Below are positions 1 to 11,083 of a stretch of DNA of 64,000 nucleotides, piece by piece. The notes under the pieces were generated by a model, which saw nothing but the letters and a program-made list of their open reading frames with translations, was not told the DNA's origin and searched no databases. Origin of the DNA: Nilaparvata lugens (taxonomy: Eukaryota > Arthropoda > Insecta > Hemiptera > Delphacidae); the NCBI RefSeq assembly GCF_014356525.2, contig NC_052518.1, forward strand, positions 5,126,162-5,190,161. Direction: 5' to 3'. How positions within the stretch are numbered: position 1 is the stretch's first letter; every line of letters begins with the position of its first letter. A program made the position numbers and the translations under genes.

Positions 1-108
1 CGTCGAAACTCATTAAGAATAGGCGACCACTGAAGGGTCACTAGAACTTCTACCTGTTCATCCATTGCTTTCGGCGGCCCCGTCTCCTTTCTTTTACCCT
101 TTTGTTCA
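1..108 (+). repeat. Truncated copy of the right arm of the 362-2343 TIR element
   Basis: Positions 1-108 match 2109-2216 almost base for base in the same orientation (cgtcgaaactcattaagaat, then a GC-rich tcggcggccccgtctcc block). The match stops abruptly at 108, so this is the broken end of a second copy of the element. Positions 109-235 hold AT-rich sequence with nothing recognised. Confidence 0.85.
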
Positions 109-235
109 TTATTTATATTTTCACATTCGAAATGTACTAAGGAGGCAAATCAAACAATATAATACGAATGTACTAAGAAGGACTGGGCTGATATACATTT
201 ATTTGATACAGTTGTTTTGATATTCATCAAAATGT

Positions 236-312
236 CTTCTGAAGTGGTATGGAGTGTTATCGCTTGAATTTGCTTCTGCTGCGTCTGGTCGAAGGTTCGA
301 ATCCCTCCTAGC
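236..312 (+). repeat. tRNA-derived SINE head or tRNA pseudogene
   Basis: A near-consensus Pol III B box (ggttcgaatcc) lies at about 293-303, and a degenerate A-box-like tggtatggagtg lies about 55 bp upstream. The outer bases gaag and cttc can pair like an acceptor stem. The T stem and the D arm are damaged, so a working tRNA is unlikely. A tRNA-derived retroposon head is the better call. Confidence 0.45.
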
Positions 313-361
313 TTCATGGTTGTTCAATCACACAAGCCCAATCAAAACTTGTGTTAGGCTA

Positions 362-2343
362 GGCGCACACCAGTTAGTCAAGACAAGACAAGACATGATC
401 AGACAAGTTTAGTCACAATATGGGTTAAAGAAAGGAGCCGGGGCCGCGGGGCCGCGCTACCTGTACACTGGGCTATTGTTCCAAAAAGGTTCATCCTGCA
501 ACTCTCGACTATCACACTCTATTGTCCTCTCAACCCTTATTAGTGGCCGGAGTGGCCCCTTGAGTGCTTTCTTGAAGGCAGTTTTAACTAGTAGGGACTC
601 ATCTATTACTTTGCACCTTACATCTGTTACTTGTATTTTCTAAAATTTATTATTGAATCTAGATCAGTGATCAAGTACTTAATATTGAATTATTCCCAAT
701 GGTTCATTTTGATGAAACTCAACCTGCTCACAAGCTGTATACAGACTGACTTGAGTTACATACAATTCATGGTTACACACCACGTGCGCTATTCATCAGC
801 TGATGATATGTCTATGTAATGTATTAGTCTTGTAAATGGAGGGGGTTTGTTTCGTCTTTTCTATAATATTTGCTAAAGTTTACTGCTATCAAATTATCTA
901 CCGGTATTTGAATCCTTGATTGGTTGGAAGCTCTTAGTGGATTCGTTCATTCAAATGCACAGATTATCATCATTGTCACATATTCTAGCAAACATAGTAA
1001 CTACGAGCCAGGAACTTTAATGAAAAATACTTTTTAATTCAACCTCAGGTTTATTGAACTCATTAACGAATCAATAGAAATCATGTCAAATTTTCAAACA
1101 GAGTTACTCAGAGAAAGAAGGAATATTCAATTCCAATCTATACATTTTGGGAACCTGCTAACTTGCTGCATTTAAATTTGGGCCTCGGTCATTCTATGAA
1201 ACTAAATTTTGAGCTTAATAAGAAAAACAACAAAAGTTCGGCACTCACCATTTTAACAATATTCACACTTGGACTCTTCAGAAACACTCACATACGCTTT
1301 AATAAAACTCACTATACTTGAACTCACACACACAAATATTTTCTGATTCTACTCCTACTAACTATATAAAATTTGGTTTCCTATTCATCTAGATAAAATT
1401 ACTGATAGCTGGAAACTTAACAATTAGTCCCTCTGAATGGGAAATGGGCCCAATCAGAGGACCGAGGCTCGCAACCGTTACATGTTTTCCCAGTTACGTC
1501 TCAATTCGAACTGTGGCCTTTTCACTGAAAATTATTCCCCCTCCACGAGCGTTGAGCATAACTTCCAATGGAAAAGCCAAAGCTGCAAAAAGGTCAATGC
1601 TCGTACAATTTTCAAATACAGTGGCTTTTTCGACATGAAATTGAAACTGCACTTGGAAAATGCACGAAAATTGCTTTAATTTTGACAACCAAGCAACAAG
1701 TTAGCAAATTCAATAAACATGGTCAAATATTCTCACACTAAAACGCAGGGTTCAACATACAGTAAAAATCAAAGTTCATTCCAGTTCAAAAACGTGAAAA
1801 ATAATATAAGATACACAAAAAACAACTACAATAATACCCACTCAATATTCACACTATTACAGTCTCATCATGTACACTGAATATAATAGGAAGTAAGGAT
1901 AAGTATAAAAGGATGTAATCTTTATAAAAAAATGAAAAATAATACGTTCTTAGTTCGACTATATTTGTATTTATAATCGATTGTAATGTGTGTGTTTATC
2001 CAATCAATGTAGGCTACCACTGGTTTACAGCTGAAAATGCCTTTAAGTAATCAGACTGGTCCACCAATTTATTCCTCGGAGTGGAATCCTTAACAATAGA
2101 CCACGAAAACGTCGAAACTCATTAAGAATAGGCGACCACTGAAGGGTCACTGGAGCTTCTACCTGTTCATCCATTGCTTTCGGCGGCCCCGTCTCCTTTC
2201 TTTTACCCCACAATACTTCACATTGCTGCTTATGACGCAGCTTACACTGATTAGTCATTGCAATTAGACATGTCTTCATAAGCAACTATGTGAAGTATTG
2301 TGACTAAACGTGACTAGTGTTGTCTTGAGTAACCGGTGCACGC
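362..2343. mobile_element. 2-kb non-autonomous DNA transposon with long imperfect TIRs
   Basis: The left arm (ggcgcacaccagttagtcaa, then gtttagtcacaata, then ttaaagaaaggag with a GC-rich block) reappears inverted at the right end, from 2343 back to about 2190. The interior (470-2100) has only short frames and no transposase I can recognise. A small foldback at 2213-2303 sits inside the right arm. No clear target duplication was found, so the superfamily is open. Confidence 0.65.
2213..2303. mobile_element. Foldback insertion inside a TIR arm
   Basis: cacaatacttcacat at the left and its exact reverse complement atgtgaagtattgtg at the right enclose a loop with a second inverted pair (ttatga and tcataa). 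The left arm of the host element lacks this block, so it arrived after the host element. Confidence 0.6.
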
Positions 2344-2828
2344 CACGCCCAGCCGTGTGTGTTGTTTTGTGTGTGATGTAGTGTTACTTTTCCCTAGTTT
2401 TGAAAACACAAATTAAATTTGTGTTTTCAAAACTAATGTGGACATTCATCTAGCCAGAACAAGTACGATGACAAACTGACAATGAAAATAATCTGAAATG
2501 CTGTTATGATTTATATATTAATAATCTACTGTCAACCCGTTTTCAGGGGTGAAAACTCTGACACCTTTAAGACAGACTATTTTTGTCAAAACAGATCACC
2601 CAATTCCGTTAGCCCTGCGTTCATTTAATAAAAGCTAGTATAGGAAATTTGGTTTGTGGATTTCCTATGATAAAATAGGTTAAATAAAACTGGATGAATG
2701 ATTAGATGTTTTAATGAGATGACAAAATTGAACTGAGAAAATATTAAACAAACTAATGCAAGTTGAAAACAGGCAAAAAATATCAGATGATTCGCCACAC
2801 CAGCAATAATTATTGCTAATACCAAAGT

Positions 2829-3198
2829 GAGGTCCCCATTATAATGGCAGTGTTGATTGGCAATGATATTGCTATCCTTGTCTATCATTCAACCAAGAGG
2901 ATAGCGCTATCTCTTTGTCGCTTTGCTCTGTTGCCAGATCGTCTTTCAACAATGTAGAATTAATGATTGTTAACAAAATATTTCATCTTAATTATTGAAT
3001 TCATTATGAAATTATTGAAAAATATAATTTCTTGCTTAATAAAATATAATTGATTATTTTAAATGAAATGAACATTTAATATTACATCAATGAACCTGTA
3101 TCAGCTACCGTCTATAGAAGGCATTGAGAAGACGAGGATAGGCAACGTTGATCTCCTATCTTTTTCCACTGACATTATAACGTGGACCTCACTATAGG
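2829..3198. mobile_element. MITE family 1, full-length copy (about 370 bp)
   Basis: The copy has terminal inverted repeats of the form tatagtgaggtccacgttat. The left end reads gtgaggtccccattataatg and the right end reads cattataacgtggacctcac. It is the first of about nine copies or fragments in this window (near 3300-4190, 5007, 26525, 26605, 36196, 55183, 58998 and 62981). Shared internal blocks are the agcgctatc region and the ttgccagatcg region. It has no coding capacity, and the donor superfamily was not determined. Confidence 0.85.
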
Positions 3199-3450
3199 AT
3201 TCGAGCTTTGATTATAGACAGAATTCTATATTCTACATTTTTCTACATTCTTTCTATAGTCAAAGATTCGAGTCATCTGTGTATAATCTTATCAGCTGAC
3301 GGACCTAGCATTTGCTTAAGAATTGTACGGAAACTTAAGCGCTATTCTTTTCTAGCCCCGCGAAAGTTGCCAGATCGTTTTTCAACAATGTAAAAAATAA
3401 TTCCACTTTTTGTGTAGTTGAGAAGTTGATAGTGTGGTAATTATTCATAT

Positions 3451-3741
3451 TGAATGAAAAAGACTAAGAAATTGTCAAAAAACCACAGATTATTGATACT
3501 TAGAAAGACCGGTTTCGGTTATTACACCATTGTCAATCTCTGATAAACCAGAGGTTAGACAGAGTTTAATCAGAATCTCTGATAAACCAGAGGTTAGACA
3601 GAGTTTAATCAGAATCTCTGATAAACCAGAGGTTAGACAGAGTTTAATCAGAGATTGACAATGGTGTAATAACCGAAACCGGTCTTTCTAAGTATCAATA
3701 AATCTGTGTTTTTTTGACAATTTCTTAATCTTTTTCATTCA
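3451..3741. mobile_element. Foldback element with about 85-bp arms
   Basis: The left arm (tgaatgaaaaagactaagaa, then agaccggtttcggttattac) is repeated as its near-perfect reverse complement at the right end. The loop is a 3 x 39 bp tandem repeat. The ccggtttcgg motif is a common arm motif of insect foldback or satellite-like elements (recalled, not searched). Confidence 0.75.
3535..3651. repeat. Three tandem 39-bp units in the foldback loop
   Basis: aatctctgataaaccagagg starts at 3535, 3574 and 3613. The units look identical, which implies recent expansion. Each unit contains its own small hairpin (ctctg ... cagag). Confidence 0.9.
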
Positions 3742-3884
3742 ATAAAATATAATTAATTGACTAGATATTTCATTCTCAATTATGAAAATATATTATTGAT
3801 TATTTGAAAAATGTGTTTTCTTGATGAATGAAATATTATTATATAAATAAATATTTGATATATTATTATCAAATATAATCCTAC

Positions 3885-4072
3885 TCCAGAAAATGGTACG
3901 CCATAGTGGGGTAGGTCAATTTCCACACAGAAAAAACTAAACATTTAGAGGACACATTATAAGAATTTTTGTAACTAACTATTGTATGTAATTGTAATTT
4001 ATCTAATATTTTGTGTAATTGATGTTGTAGTTTTAGTTTTTTTTGGAGGGAAATAAACATTTATTTATTTAT
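3885..4072 (+). mobile_element. 5'-truncated non-LTR retrotransposon 3' end
   Basis: An AT-rich non-coding stretch ends in ggagggaaataaacatttat followed by an (attt)n tail. An AATAAA signal next to a simple-repeat tail is typical of LINE 3' ends. No coding part remains. Confidence 0.55.
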
Positions 4073-4606
4073 ATTTTATATATTATTGATTATTTTAAAC
4101 AAAAATCAGATATACGCCGGTATCAGCTATCCTCTATAGGAGGCAGAGAATCGGCAACGTTGTTCTCATATCTTTCTCCACTGCCATTTTACCTCACTAA
4201 ATCTTCCTTGAAATGAATTAGTCTCTGACTAAAAGAGTCTTGAATTAGTCTATGATTGAAAGAGTTTGTTTAGTAATGGTACCCCAGATTCTAAAAGAAT
4301 ATCTGTTGTTTTTCGGGAGCAAAACTTGTTTATGGTTATTTTTCGTAGTTGCATGAATCAGATGGTGTTGGGATGCAAGTAGACCGTTGTAAGTTGAAAG
4401 TGGCCGGCCACCCTCACACATTCGATAGTTCAAGGTTGGCAAACCCAATTGGCCTGATTTTGTCGGAAATAAGTCGGTCAAAACATAACCTCGACCGGGT
4501 CTACCTGCCTTGCTCTGCTCATCTCAGACTCTTTACTCTTTACAGGTGGAAGTGCCTAAGAATAGTATTGGACATCTGGCTGCTTGCCATCTCCCTTTAC
4601 CTTCTA

Positions 4607-4675
4607 CCCTCTACCCTACCATCTACCCTCCACCCTCTACTCTACCATCTACCCTCCACCCACTACGCTCTACTC
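4607..4675 (+). repeat. Low-complexity ctaccct/ctaccat tract
   Basis: Pyrimidine-rich degenerate repeats of ctaccct, ctccacc and accat. The frames that run through it (4349-4740) are products of composition and not genes. Confidence 0.8.
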
Positions 4676-4724
4676 CTTCCAAACGCAGCGCATCACAACA
4701 AAGCGAAAGTATAGAAAGTACTAC

Positions 4725-4999
4725 CATAGAGAAACAATAGCTTGAGTAGATATCCCATGGTATAGGACGTTTATGTCACAACTTTTACTGTTATCTCAAG
4801 CCGATAGTCCACGTATTCCTTTCCCAAAAAGGTATGTGACGCAGATAGTCTCTCATATTGTGCCATTCATACACTCTCACCCCAACAAAACAGTAAAAAT
4901 CTACAATAATCGATTGTAATCGACTTGAGATAACAGTAAAAGCTGCGACATAAACGCCCTATACCATGGGATATCTACTCAAGCTATTGTTTCTCTATG
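4725..4999. mobile_element. MITE family 2, copy 1 (275 bp, 7-bp TSD GTACTAC)
   Basis: A palindromic element whose ends read catagagaaacaatagc and whose arms extend inward for nearly 100 bp each (agtagatatcccatggtata ... cgtttatgtc). gtactac sits immediately outside both ends (4718-4724 and 5000-5006). The centre holds gtctctcatattgtgcc and catacactctcacccc. It has no coding capacity. Two more full copies and one half copy are present. Confidence 0.9.
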
Positions 5000-5006
5000 G
5001 TACTAC

Positions 5007-5085
5007 AGTGAGGTCCACGTTATAATGGCAGTGGAGAAAGAGACAGAGTTGCCGTTTCTGTGCCTTGCCACTGCCTTCTATACAG
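5007..5085. mobile_element. MITE family 1 fragment (left end)
   Basis: agtgaggtccacgttataat and ggcagtggagaaag match the family 1 terminus. The match fades after about 80 bp. It directly abuts the target duplication of the family 2 MITE at 4725-4999. Confidence 0.75.
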
Positions 5086-5204
5086 GCTCTCACTTTGATA
5101 ATCACAACGTTCTTATATCCTATTATGTAAGACACTTGTCAGAAGCTCATTAAACTACGACTGCTCTGAAGAATGGCATCCATATCTTGTCTCTTATTGA
5201 CCGA

Positions 5205-5965
5205 ACGTAGTGAGGTCTATGTTTCAACTCGATTTGCTTTTGTTTGTCTGTATGTAATGCGATTACGGCCAAACGCGTTGATAGAATTCGTTGAGATTTG
5301 GCAGGAATATTCCTTTTTCAACTGCGCGTCGATGTATACACAAGGTTTTTTTTTAAATTTTGCATTTTAAGGATAATATGGAAAGAAAAGGAATTCCTCC
5401 ATACTCTGATATCACTATAAATATCATCTACTGTGAAGATAGGATCAATCAGACTATAGAATTATTCATAATCAATCAGCTGACAAGTGGATTATTATTG
5501 CATGCATTACACAGATGTCTGGCCGTGTCTATTTCTATAAGGTAGGGTTTCAATATTTTCTATGATGCGTGCCCATCAGTTTCAATATTCTCACATTTGA
5601 AAAACAAATTTAAAGGTGAATGAAAATAAAATAAAAAAATGATTGAATGAACTAAATAATGCTGGAGAATTTATAATATTCTTGATTGAAAAAAATCATT
5701 TTAAAATAGTTGAGAAATATTTTTAATCAGATGGGAAGATTATCACGGATCTGGGTAAATTATCAAACGTGAACTGAGTTTATTAGCATAGGTGAGTTTT
5801 TGATCTTGGAGAAAACAAATAACAGTTTTTAAGAGTAAATTATGATTCAACTGCGAATTGTGATTCAACTGAATCAACTAGAACAGGTGACATCAGATAC
5901 TTGTGGATGAGAAAACTGCGTGAGGTCTACTGTTCACAGAACTACTAGTTAGTAATAAGTAAATT
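5205..5965. repeat. Dispersed 0.75-kb repeat, copy 1
   Basis: This segment is collinear with 41585-42352 at high identity. Shared landmarks are gcgattacggcc, gagatttggcaggaatattc, tgcattttaaggataatatg, aatcaatcagctgacaagtg and gcgtgaggtctactgttc. No inverted ends or coding frame are evident, so it may be part of a larger unclassified element. Confidence 0.8.
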
Positions 5966-6060
5966 TCGTTTAGTATACTTTAGCGTGTTTACATGTTCTT
6001 TCAATTTTCCCCACAGCTTCGGTAACCTAAGAACCATATTTGAGATTCAATCCCTGGAAG

Positions 6061-6135
6061 GCAACTGTATTTGTATGAAATATAACATATTATGTTCGAT
6101 AACAAATAAATATTTTGATTAATTTGATTGATTGA
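6061..6135 (+). mobile_element. Extremely truncated LINE tail with a 21-bp target duplication
   Basis: Only about 75 bp of 3' end remain, ending in aacaaataaat and (ttga)n. ttgagattcaatccctggaa at 6040-6060 is repeated after the tail at 6136-6157 with one inserted C. This is the signature of target-primed reverse transcription. Confidence 0.85.
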
Positions 6136-6239
6136 TTGAGATTCAATCCCCTGGAAGCATCTAGGAGATGTAAATTGCTCCTGTTCCTGTACTATTTGAA
6201 CATCCGTGTTCAATCAACCTATCTCCTTTTATTGCTGAA

Positions 6240-7016
6240 CTAGCAGGTACCCGTGCTTCGCAAGGGTCTATTTTAAAACTTGGCGTAATGAAATCCAGAA
6301 GAATTGAAAATAGGCCTATAAGAATCCTCGGTTGATTAAGAATTTATAAGCAGCATTTCAAGTAAATCAGTCCAGTAGTTCAGACGTGATGATGCGTCAA
6401 ACATAATTCCCCTATCCTCTACACGTGTGTATACGTGTTTAAGCCAGTCCTTTCCACTATTATAGAATAGAAGATGAAAGATAGATGGATATATCATCCA
6501 TGTATCTATTATCTTCTATACTATAACAAAGGAAATGAATGAGAATAAATTTTGAAAGGTTTGAGATATCGATGTGCGGTTTTCACCATATCTTTTCTCT
6601 GGAAATCCTGTATAGGAATCATGTATCATATGACCACCTTTCAATTAAAACATAATTTGAATGCGTCAAACATAATTTTCCCATACTACTTTACACCTGT
6701 ATACGTGTATAATCCAGTTCTTTAATATAATAAAAATTTTTAATTCCGACCATATGATTTGGTGATTTTTTATGAAATCGTATGTACTATTAATGAAGTT
6801 TGAACATTAATTCTGAAAAATCTAGAAGGAAAAATGAAATTTGGGCTTCCAGGTGCACGAGATTGATATTTTTAGAATCTATGTTCAAAATTAGGAGATC
6901 TAAATCATTCCCGTTTTTCCGGTATGCAATCCACAAGTTGACATGTTTTGATGCGAACAAACGAACAAACGAACACACGAACAAACACAACCCTACTCTC
7001 TCTTATTATATAGATA
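6240..7016 (+). repeat. SINE-like retroposon region with internal duplication
   Basis: It begins aactagcaggtacccgtgct and ends with (cgaacaaa)n followed by cttattatatagata, a layout seen in many unclassified insect retroposons. A block with gatgcgtcaaacataatt and a tacacgtgtgtatacgtg-like run occurs twice, near 6398 and 6660. The short frames through it are not convincing genes. Confidence 0.5.
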
Positions 7017-7091
7017 TGTGTCTTCAGTTTCACAGCGTTCCGGCTTCAGATTTCTCCCTCCCCAATGCAACTCTAATAATCACTTAAATTC

Positions 7092-7307
7092 TTAATAATT
7101 ATTATTAAACGAAAATCCAAATTAAATGCTGTAATTCACCCTGAAGACTTCTGCTACTTCCTGGGCTGACAAATAATTTTTGAATAGTTGCGCTCATCGA
7201 ATTTCCATCTAGCTGTTTACCCTATTATCAATATTTACAATAGCAGAAGTCTTCGGGGTGAATTACAGCATTCAATCTAGATTTTCGTTTGATAATAATT
7301 ATTAATC
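7092..7307. mobile_element. Palindromic MITE (216 bp)
   Basis: Inverted arms of about 63 bp (ttaataattattattaaacg ... aattcaccctgaagacttct) are near-perfect reverse complements. They surround an 85-bp centre with cctgggctgacaaat. No other copy was noticed here. Confidence 0.85.
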
Positions 7308-7520
7308 CATTAGCATTTGAATAATTGCAGTTTCTCAGTAGTTTTCATCTGTAGACTTTAACTCTTCTATCAACCGCATGATGAATGTTTAAAATTAACA
7401 AAGCTTTCACCTAGACCTTTTTCATATGAATCCCAGTCAGTTCAAGAAGGCATGTAAGCAGCTTTACCCAATGTGGACACCTATTTTTCCCCTCGTTAGA
7501 CCTCATCAACGTACATAGAA

Positions 7521-8060
7521 TTAGTTATTTGTGCAACTAGTGCGCAAAGTGACAGTTTGCTGCACCGAAAGAAACGTTTACGCCCGAGCCGTAGGCGAGG
7601 GCGGAATGGTTTCTTGAGTGCAGCAGAGGAACTTTGCGCACGTATTTCACATTAAGTTTTTCCTACAGTTGCCATTGAATATGAAAAGTGGGTAATTATG
7701 GGTAAAATTGCCTGAAATGCATCAAATGTTTTTCTGTGTAATTTTATTATTGATAAAAACCTTAATCCTAAAATCCTAAAGTCCTCGTTGTCCTTGGTTA
7801 TAATATATAATGAATAATAATTAGCGCGTTGTGCTTGGTTGCACCTCTGCTCACTATAGCAGCCACAGCAGTCACTGTTACCAACTTCATTTTCATTTTG
7901 CTGCACTGTTGCTCCATATAACCTACTAAGTATTTTGCGTTGCCATGTTGCAAATCTGGAGTGCAGAAAAATTTTTCCCGCACTAGAGCGGAAAAGTGAT
8001 TCTTTGAGTTCTGTAATCAGTGCAGCAATGGCCACTTTTCAACGTAACTGTAGGAAAAAA
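7521..8060 (-). mobile_element. Repeat family 3, copy A (540 bp)
   Basis: This is one of three long copies (also 11084-11611 inverted, and 14736-15280). It has two inverted-repeat layers. The first is a left foldback, gtgcgcaaagtgacag to actttgcgcac, with a GC-rich hairpin cgcccgagccgtaggcgagg. The second is an inner pair, tttttcctacagtt to aactgtaggaaaaa. A 127-codon minus-strand frame (7652-8035) crosses it, but its continuation is lost in the other copies. I treat it as non-coding. Confidence 0.8.
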
Positions 8061-8064
8061 ATAT

Positions 8065-8384
8065 TATACTCCGTGCAAATCTTCTTCAGACTTGGAGGAA
8101 TTTGCGGCGCAGAGAAATGGAGGGAGATCAGCCAATTGCAGTGATGGATTGAGTCATAGGTGGAAGCGCAGTTGTCAATTTGTCGAATAGAGTCAGTCGA
8201 GTCAGTGATTGCAGAGAGGAAACTTCCTAAGTTTAACATGAGCGCTTGAATACTCACTGGAAATTAGAGAACGCTGGCCGGTACACAACGGCAACATAGC
8301 CGCCGTTGTATCCCTGCCGCTGTATGCCTTCTCTGCTGCGCATGTCCATCCCAAGTCCGAAGTTAATTTGAACGGAGTAAAAGT
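8065..8384. mobile_element. MITE of about 320 bp with imperfect TIRs
   Basis: The left end tatactccgtgcaaatcttc (then agacttgg and gcgcagaga) corresponds to the inverted right end tttactccgttcaaattaac (then ggacttgg and gcagcagaga). Minus-strand frames over 8039-8417 are short and lie across the TIRs, so they are not called as genes. Confidence 0.65.
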
Positions 8385-8819
8385 GTAACTTGTTTTCATT
8401 CTTAGCTCTGATATCATTCACCACATTGGTAATTCTAATATAGACAGTTTATTTGATTTAAGGATAAAGTATTTCAACAGGGCTGACTGTTTAATTATTA
8501 ATTATTATAGAAACCACTATAGTACCCTGTTTAAACTTTTTATACAAACACTATAATAGGCTGCTCCCTGTTGTATAAAAAGTATAATGAGTAAACTTTA
8601 AATCAAACTAACCATGTAATAAAACCCAGCCCTCTTGTTATTATACTAATTAAAAAAACCTTGAAAGAATAAAACGTTGATGTTGTCAATACCACTATAT
8701 TTGTTCAAAAATTAATTCACAATACAGAACCAGGTTTCATGGTAACACCTACCACTTCTTCAGCTGAACTAATGTTGTTTGCTATTGCCACTAAATACAT
8801 GTTTTTACCACTAAAATAT

Positions 8820-9060
8820 TTTTTTTTTTTATTTATTTACAATGCAAATGACACTAATTTAATAACATTCTTTATTCTTTATTCTTTATTCTTTATTGAT
8901 TGATATAATAAGTATACATCATATAAATGATAGGGAGAGGAGAAATAAGGTAACCTTGTGCTATTCCTCTCCCCAATTCAGATATGGTTACACATAGTCC
9001 GAAATAGGTTGTCTTGTAGCTCTTCACTTCGCAAAATTTTCAGACCACTAATATGTTCAC
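8820..9060 (-). mobile_element. Stem-loop retrotransposon 3' end, copy 1
   Basis: Read on the minus strand, a hairpin is followed by an AT-rich stretch that ends in aataaataaa-type sequence. The same order is seen at 11885-12060, 12580-12720 and 52165-52390, and a decayed version lies at about 9165-9280. A ttctttat simple repeat is at 8873-8898. This is probably the 3' end of one LINE or SINE family. The coding part is missing in every copy. Confidence 0.55.
8933..8973 (-). other. Conserved stem-loop, copy 1
   Basis: gggagagg at 8933-8940 pairs with cctctccc at 8966-8973. The inner aaggtaacctt can extend the helix. The stem sequence differs between copies but its pairing is kept. Confidence 0.7.
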
Positions 9061-10224
9061 AAAGTAAATTTTTAAATTTAGATGCTTCAAAACAAAAAAT
9101 AGAACAGATATCTCACATTATTATCACTTGAATAGAGAAGATTCTTATAAGAAAGAAATAATTGAAAGATGAAATAATAAGGTAGTCCTTGTGCTATTTT
9201 TCTTCCAAATTTATAAGTGACAAAGTCCAAGATAAGGTTAGAATTTCACGTGTTAGCTACAATTTTTATAAAATTTTAGTCCAAAATAAACATTCAAACT
9301 ATAAATTTTGAATTTAGATGGCTTGAATTGATAAATCAATTTGAAATATTCCACTCAATTGCCACTTGTAACGAATAATATTGAGTTATTTAAGAAAATT
9401 TGGAACCATTCAAAAACACAAACTTGTAAACACTGTATACACGAATATAGTGGTATAGACAACATCAACGTTTTATTCTTTCAAGGTTTTTTTAATTAGT
9501 ATAATAACAAGAGGGCTGGGTTTTATTACATGGTTAGTTTGATTTAAAGTTTACTCATTATACTTTTTATACAACAGGGAGCAGCCTATTATAGTGTTTG
9601 TATAAGAAGTATAAACAGGGTACTATAGTGGTTTCTATAATAATTAATAATTAAACAGTCAGCCCTGTTGAAATACTTTATCCTTAAATCAAATAAACTG
9701 TCTATATGGTATTGACGGTGAAGCACCCAATTAAGATAATTGGATTGAAAAAAGAATGTTTTAAGATACACTGTATTCTGAATACCACCTGCACAGAAAA
9801 CAAACTCATTAAGTCGATTTTTAGTATTTTCTTTCGATGTTTGACTTGGATATTTTTAAATTTATTTTTCCGTGCAATTTCCTTTTATATTCGTTTATAT
9901 ATACATACATAAAATATTGTTGATGCTCAATACAGGAATACCTTTAGGGCATTCAATGTTTCTGATAGAATTTTATTGATTCATTTATGTAATATTATGT
10001 GTTTTCTTTTTTCAATAAAGTTTTTTTAAATAAAATATTATTGTATTGCATTAACGTTTTTGCTTGTATTTGTTCTCGAATTGTTATTTTTCTTTGTAAA
10101 ATTGGTGTTTTACTTCACAAGTATTCATTATTTCATTTTGCCCTAGGAGCAGCAAAATGAAATAATAACGTTTCGCTACAATACACTGTGAGTTATTCAC
10201 TGAAATATAAAATCTTTCCTTCAC

Positions 10225-10553
10225 TCATAGATCAGAGAAATCACTCATCTTCAAATGCTTATAACTCAAGGATAGGAGGGAATTTGGCCAAAGTGATGAC
10301 ATATTATTGTTTCTCTCATCAAGTACTATCATTCCTGAGAGATTGAGCGATTTCAATTTTTGACCATTTTTGCATGAAAAATGCAAATCTCCCAGATTTG
10401 GTTGACATAATGTGTGAACATTGGTTTCATCCAGAGAGTATCGCGAGTGTAACATTTTATTGTTAAATTCTATAGTAAATTCTCTACTCACCTGAACACA
10501 ATGGTTTGGCAAGTTGAAACAACATTCAAAGACGTTGGAATTCGGTGTTGCTG
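10225..10553 (-). pseudogene. LRR-like coding remnant
   Basis: One minus-strand frame stays open from about 10552 to a stop at 10225. Its start region looks like a small exon: a pyrimidine-rich acceptor ending ataccag just above 10553, and a perfect cag/gtgagt donor near 10494. The downstream part encodes a leucine-rich stretch (QKLKSLNLSG and SLLSLSYKHLKM). A decayed inverted copy lies at 11640-11885. I did not recognise the gene. A broken LRR-protein duplicate is the best guess. Confidence 0.35.
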
Positions 10554-11083
10554 GTATAAAAGAAAATTATTGAGTTCAGTGAGCCCAGAAGCTTATATCT
10601 AGAAATAGAAGCGGCCAAAATAACACTTCTCTTTAAAATAGAGGTGTGATAAACATTTCTACAAGTTTTTAAAACATTTATGACATGACAGTATGACAAT
10701 AAAAGTTGGATGCATTAGCACTAAATTATTGTCAACTTACACATTATTAATCTGAAAAAACATACGGTACATGTAGGAACAAGTAAAAACATTTGATACT
10801 GACACACACATATGCTTTTCTGAGTAATATTATAATAAGGCTTCGAAAAATTTTAACAAAGACGTTATTCATCCAAAAGTATATTTATTCTGTCGAGGAT
10901 TTCAGCACAGATATATAGCAGTTATATAGTTTCAAGTGTGTAATCAAGTTTTTGACATATTTGTGAGCTAAATCTATAATAATGTTTGTTTCTGATCTAG
11001 TGTGTTTCCAGTGTGAAAACGTTTGTAGCCATTCTACTTTGATCTGATGTGTTTGACTACTTCAGATTGTATTCTATGTATTT

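Larger units (their letters stand above)
3300..4190. mobile_element. MITE family 1 copy broken up by a foldback and a LINE tail
   Basis: Family 1 blocks appear in order but separated: ttgccagatcg at about 3367, an AT-rich middle at about 3740-3880, and the right end (gaggcagagaatcggcaacg ... ccactgccattttacctcac) at about 4140-4195. The gaps are filled by the palindrome at 3451-3741 and a retrotransposon 3' end at about 3885-4072. The left terminus is not clear. Confidence 0.55.
8440..9705. mobile_element. Element with 261-bp near-perfect inverted repeats
   Basis: Arms 8440-8700 and 9445-9705 are reverse complements over about 261 bp (atagacagtttatttgattt ... gtcaataccactatat). The roughly 740-bp interior carries at least one, and perhaps two, retrotransposon 3' ends with the conserved stem-loop described at 8933. 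There is no transposase. An old foldback transposon or a local inverted duplication are both possible. Confidence 0.8.

Noticed and set aside
1437..1688. Overlapping 64-80-codon frames on both strands
   Set aside because: They lie inside the 362-2343 element without splice signals or recognisable motifs.
7652..8035. 127-codon minus-strand frame as a gene
   Set aside because: It lies wholly inside repeat family 3. The other copies keep only part of it and replace the rest, and it crosses the element's inverted repeats.
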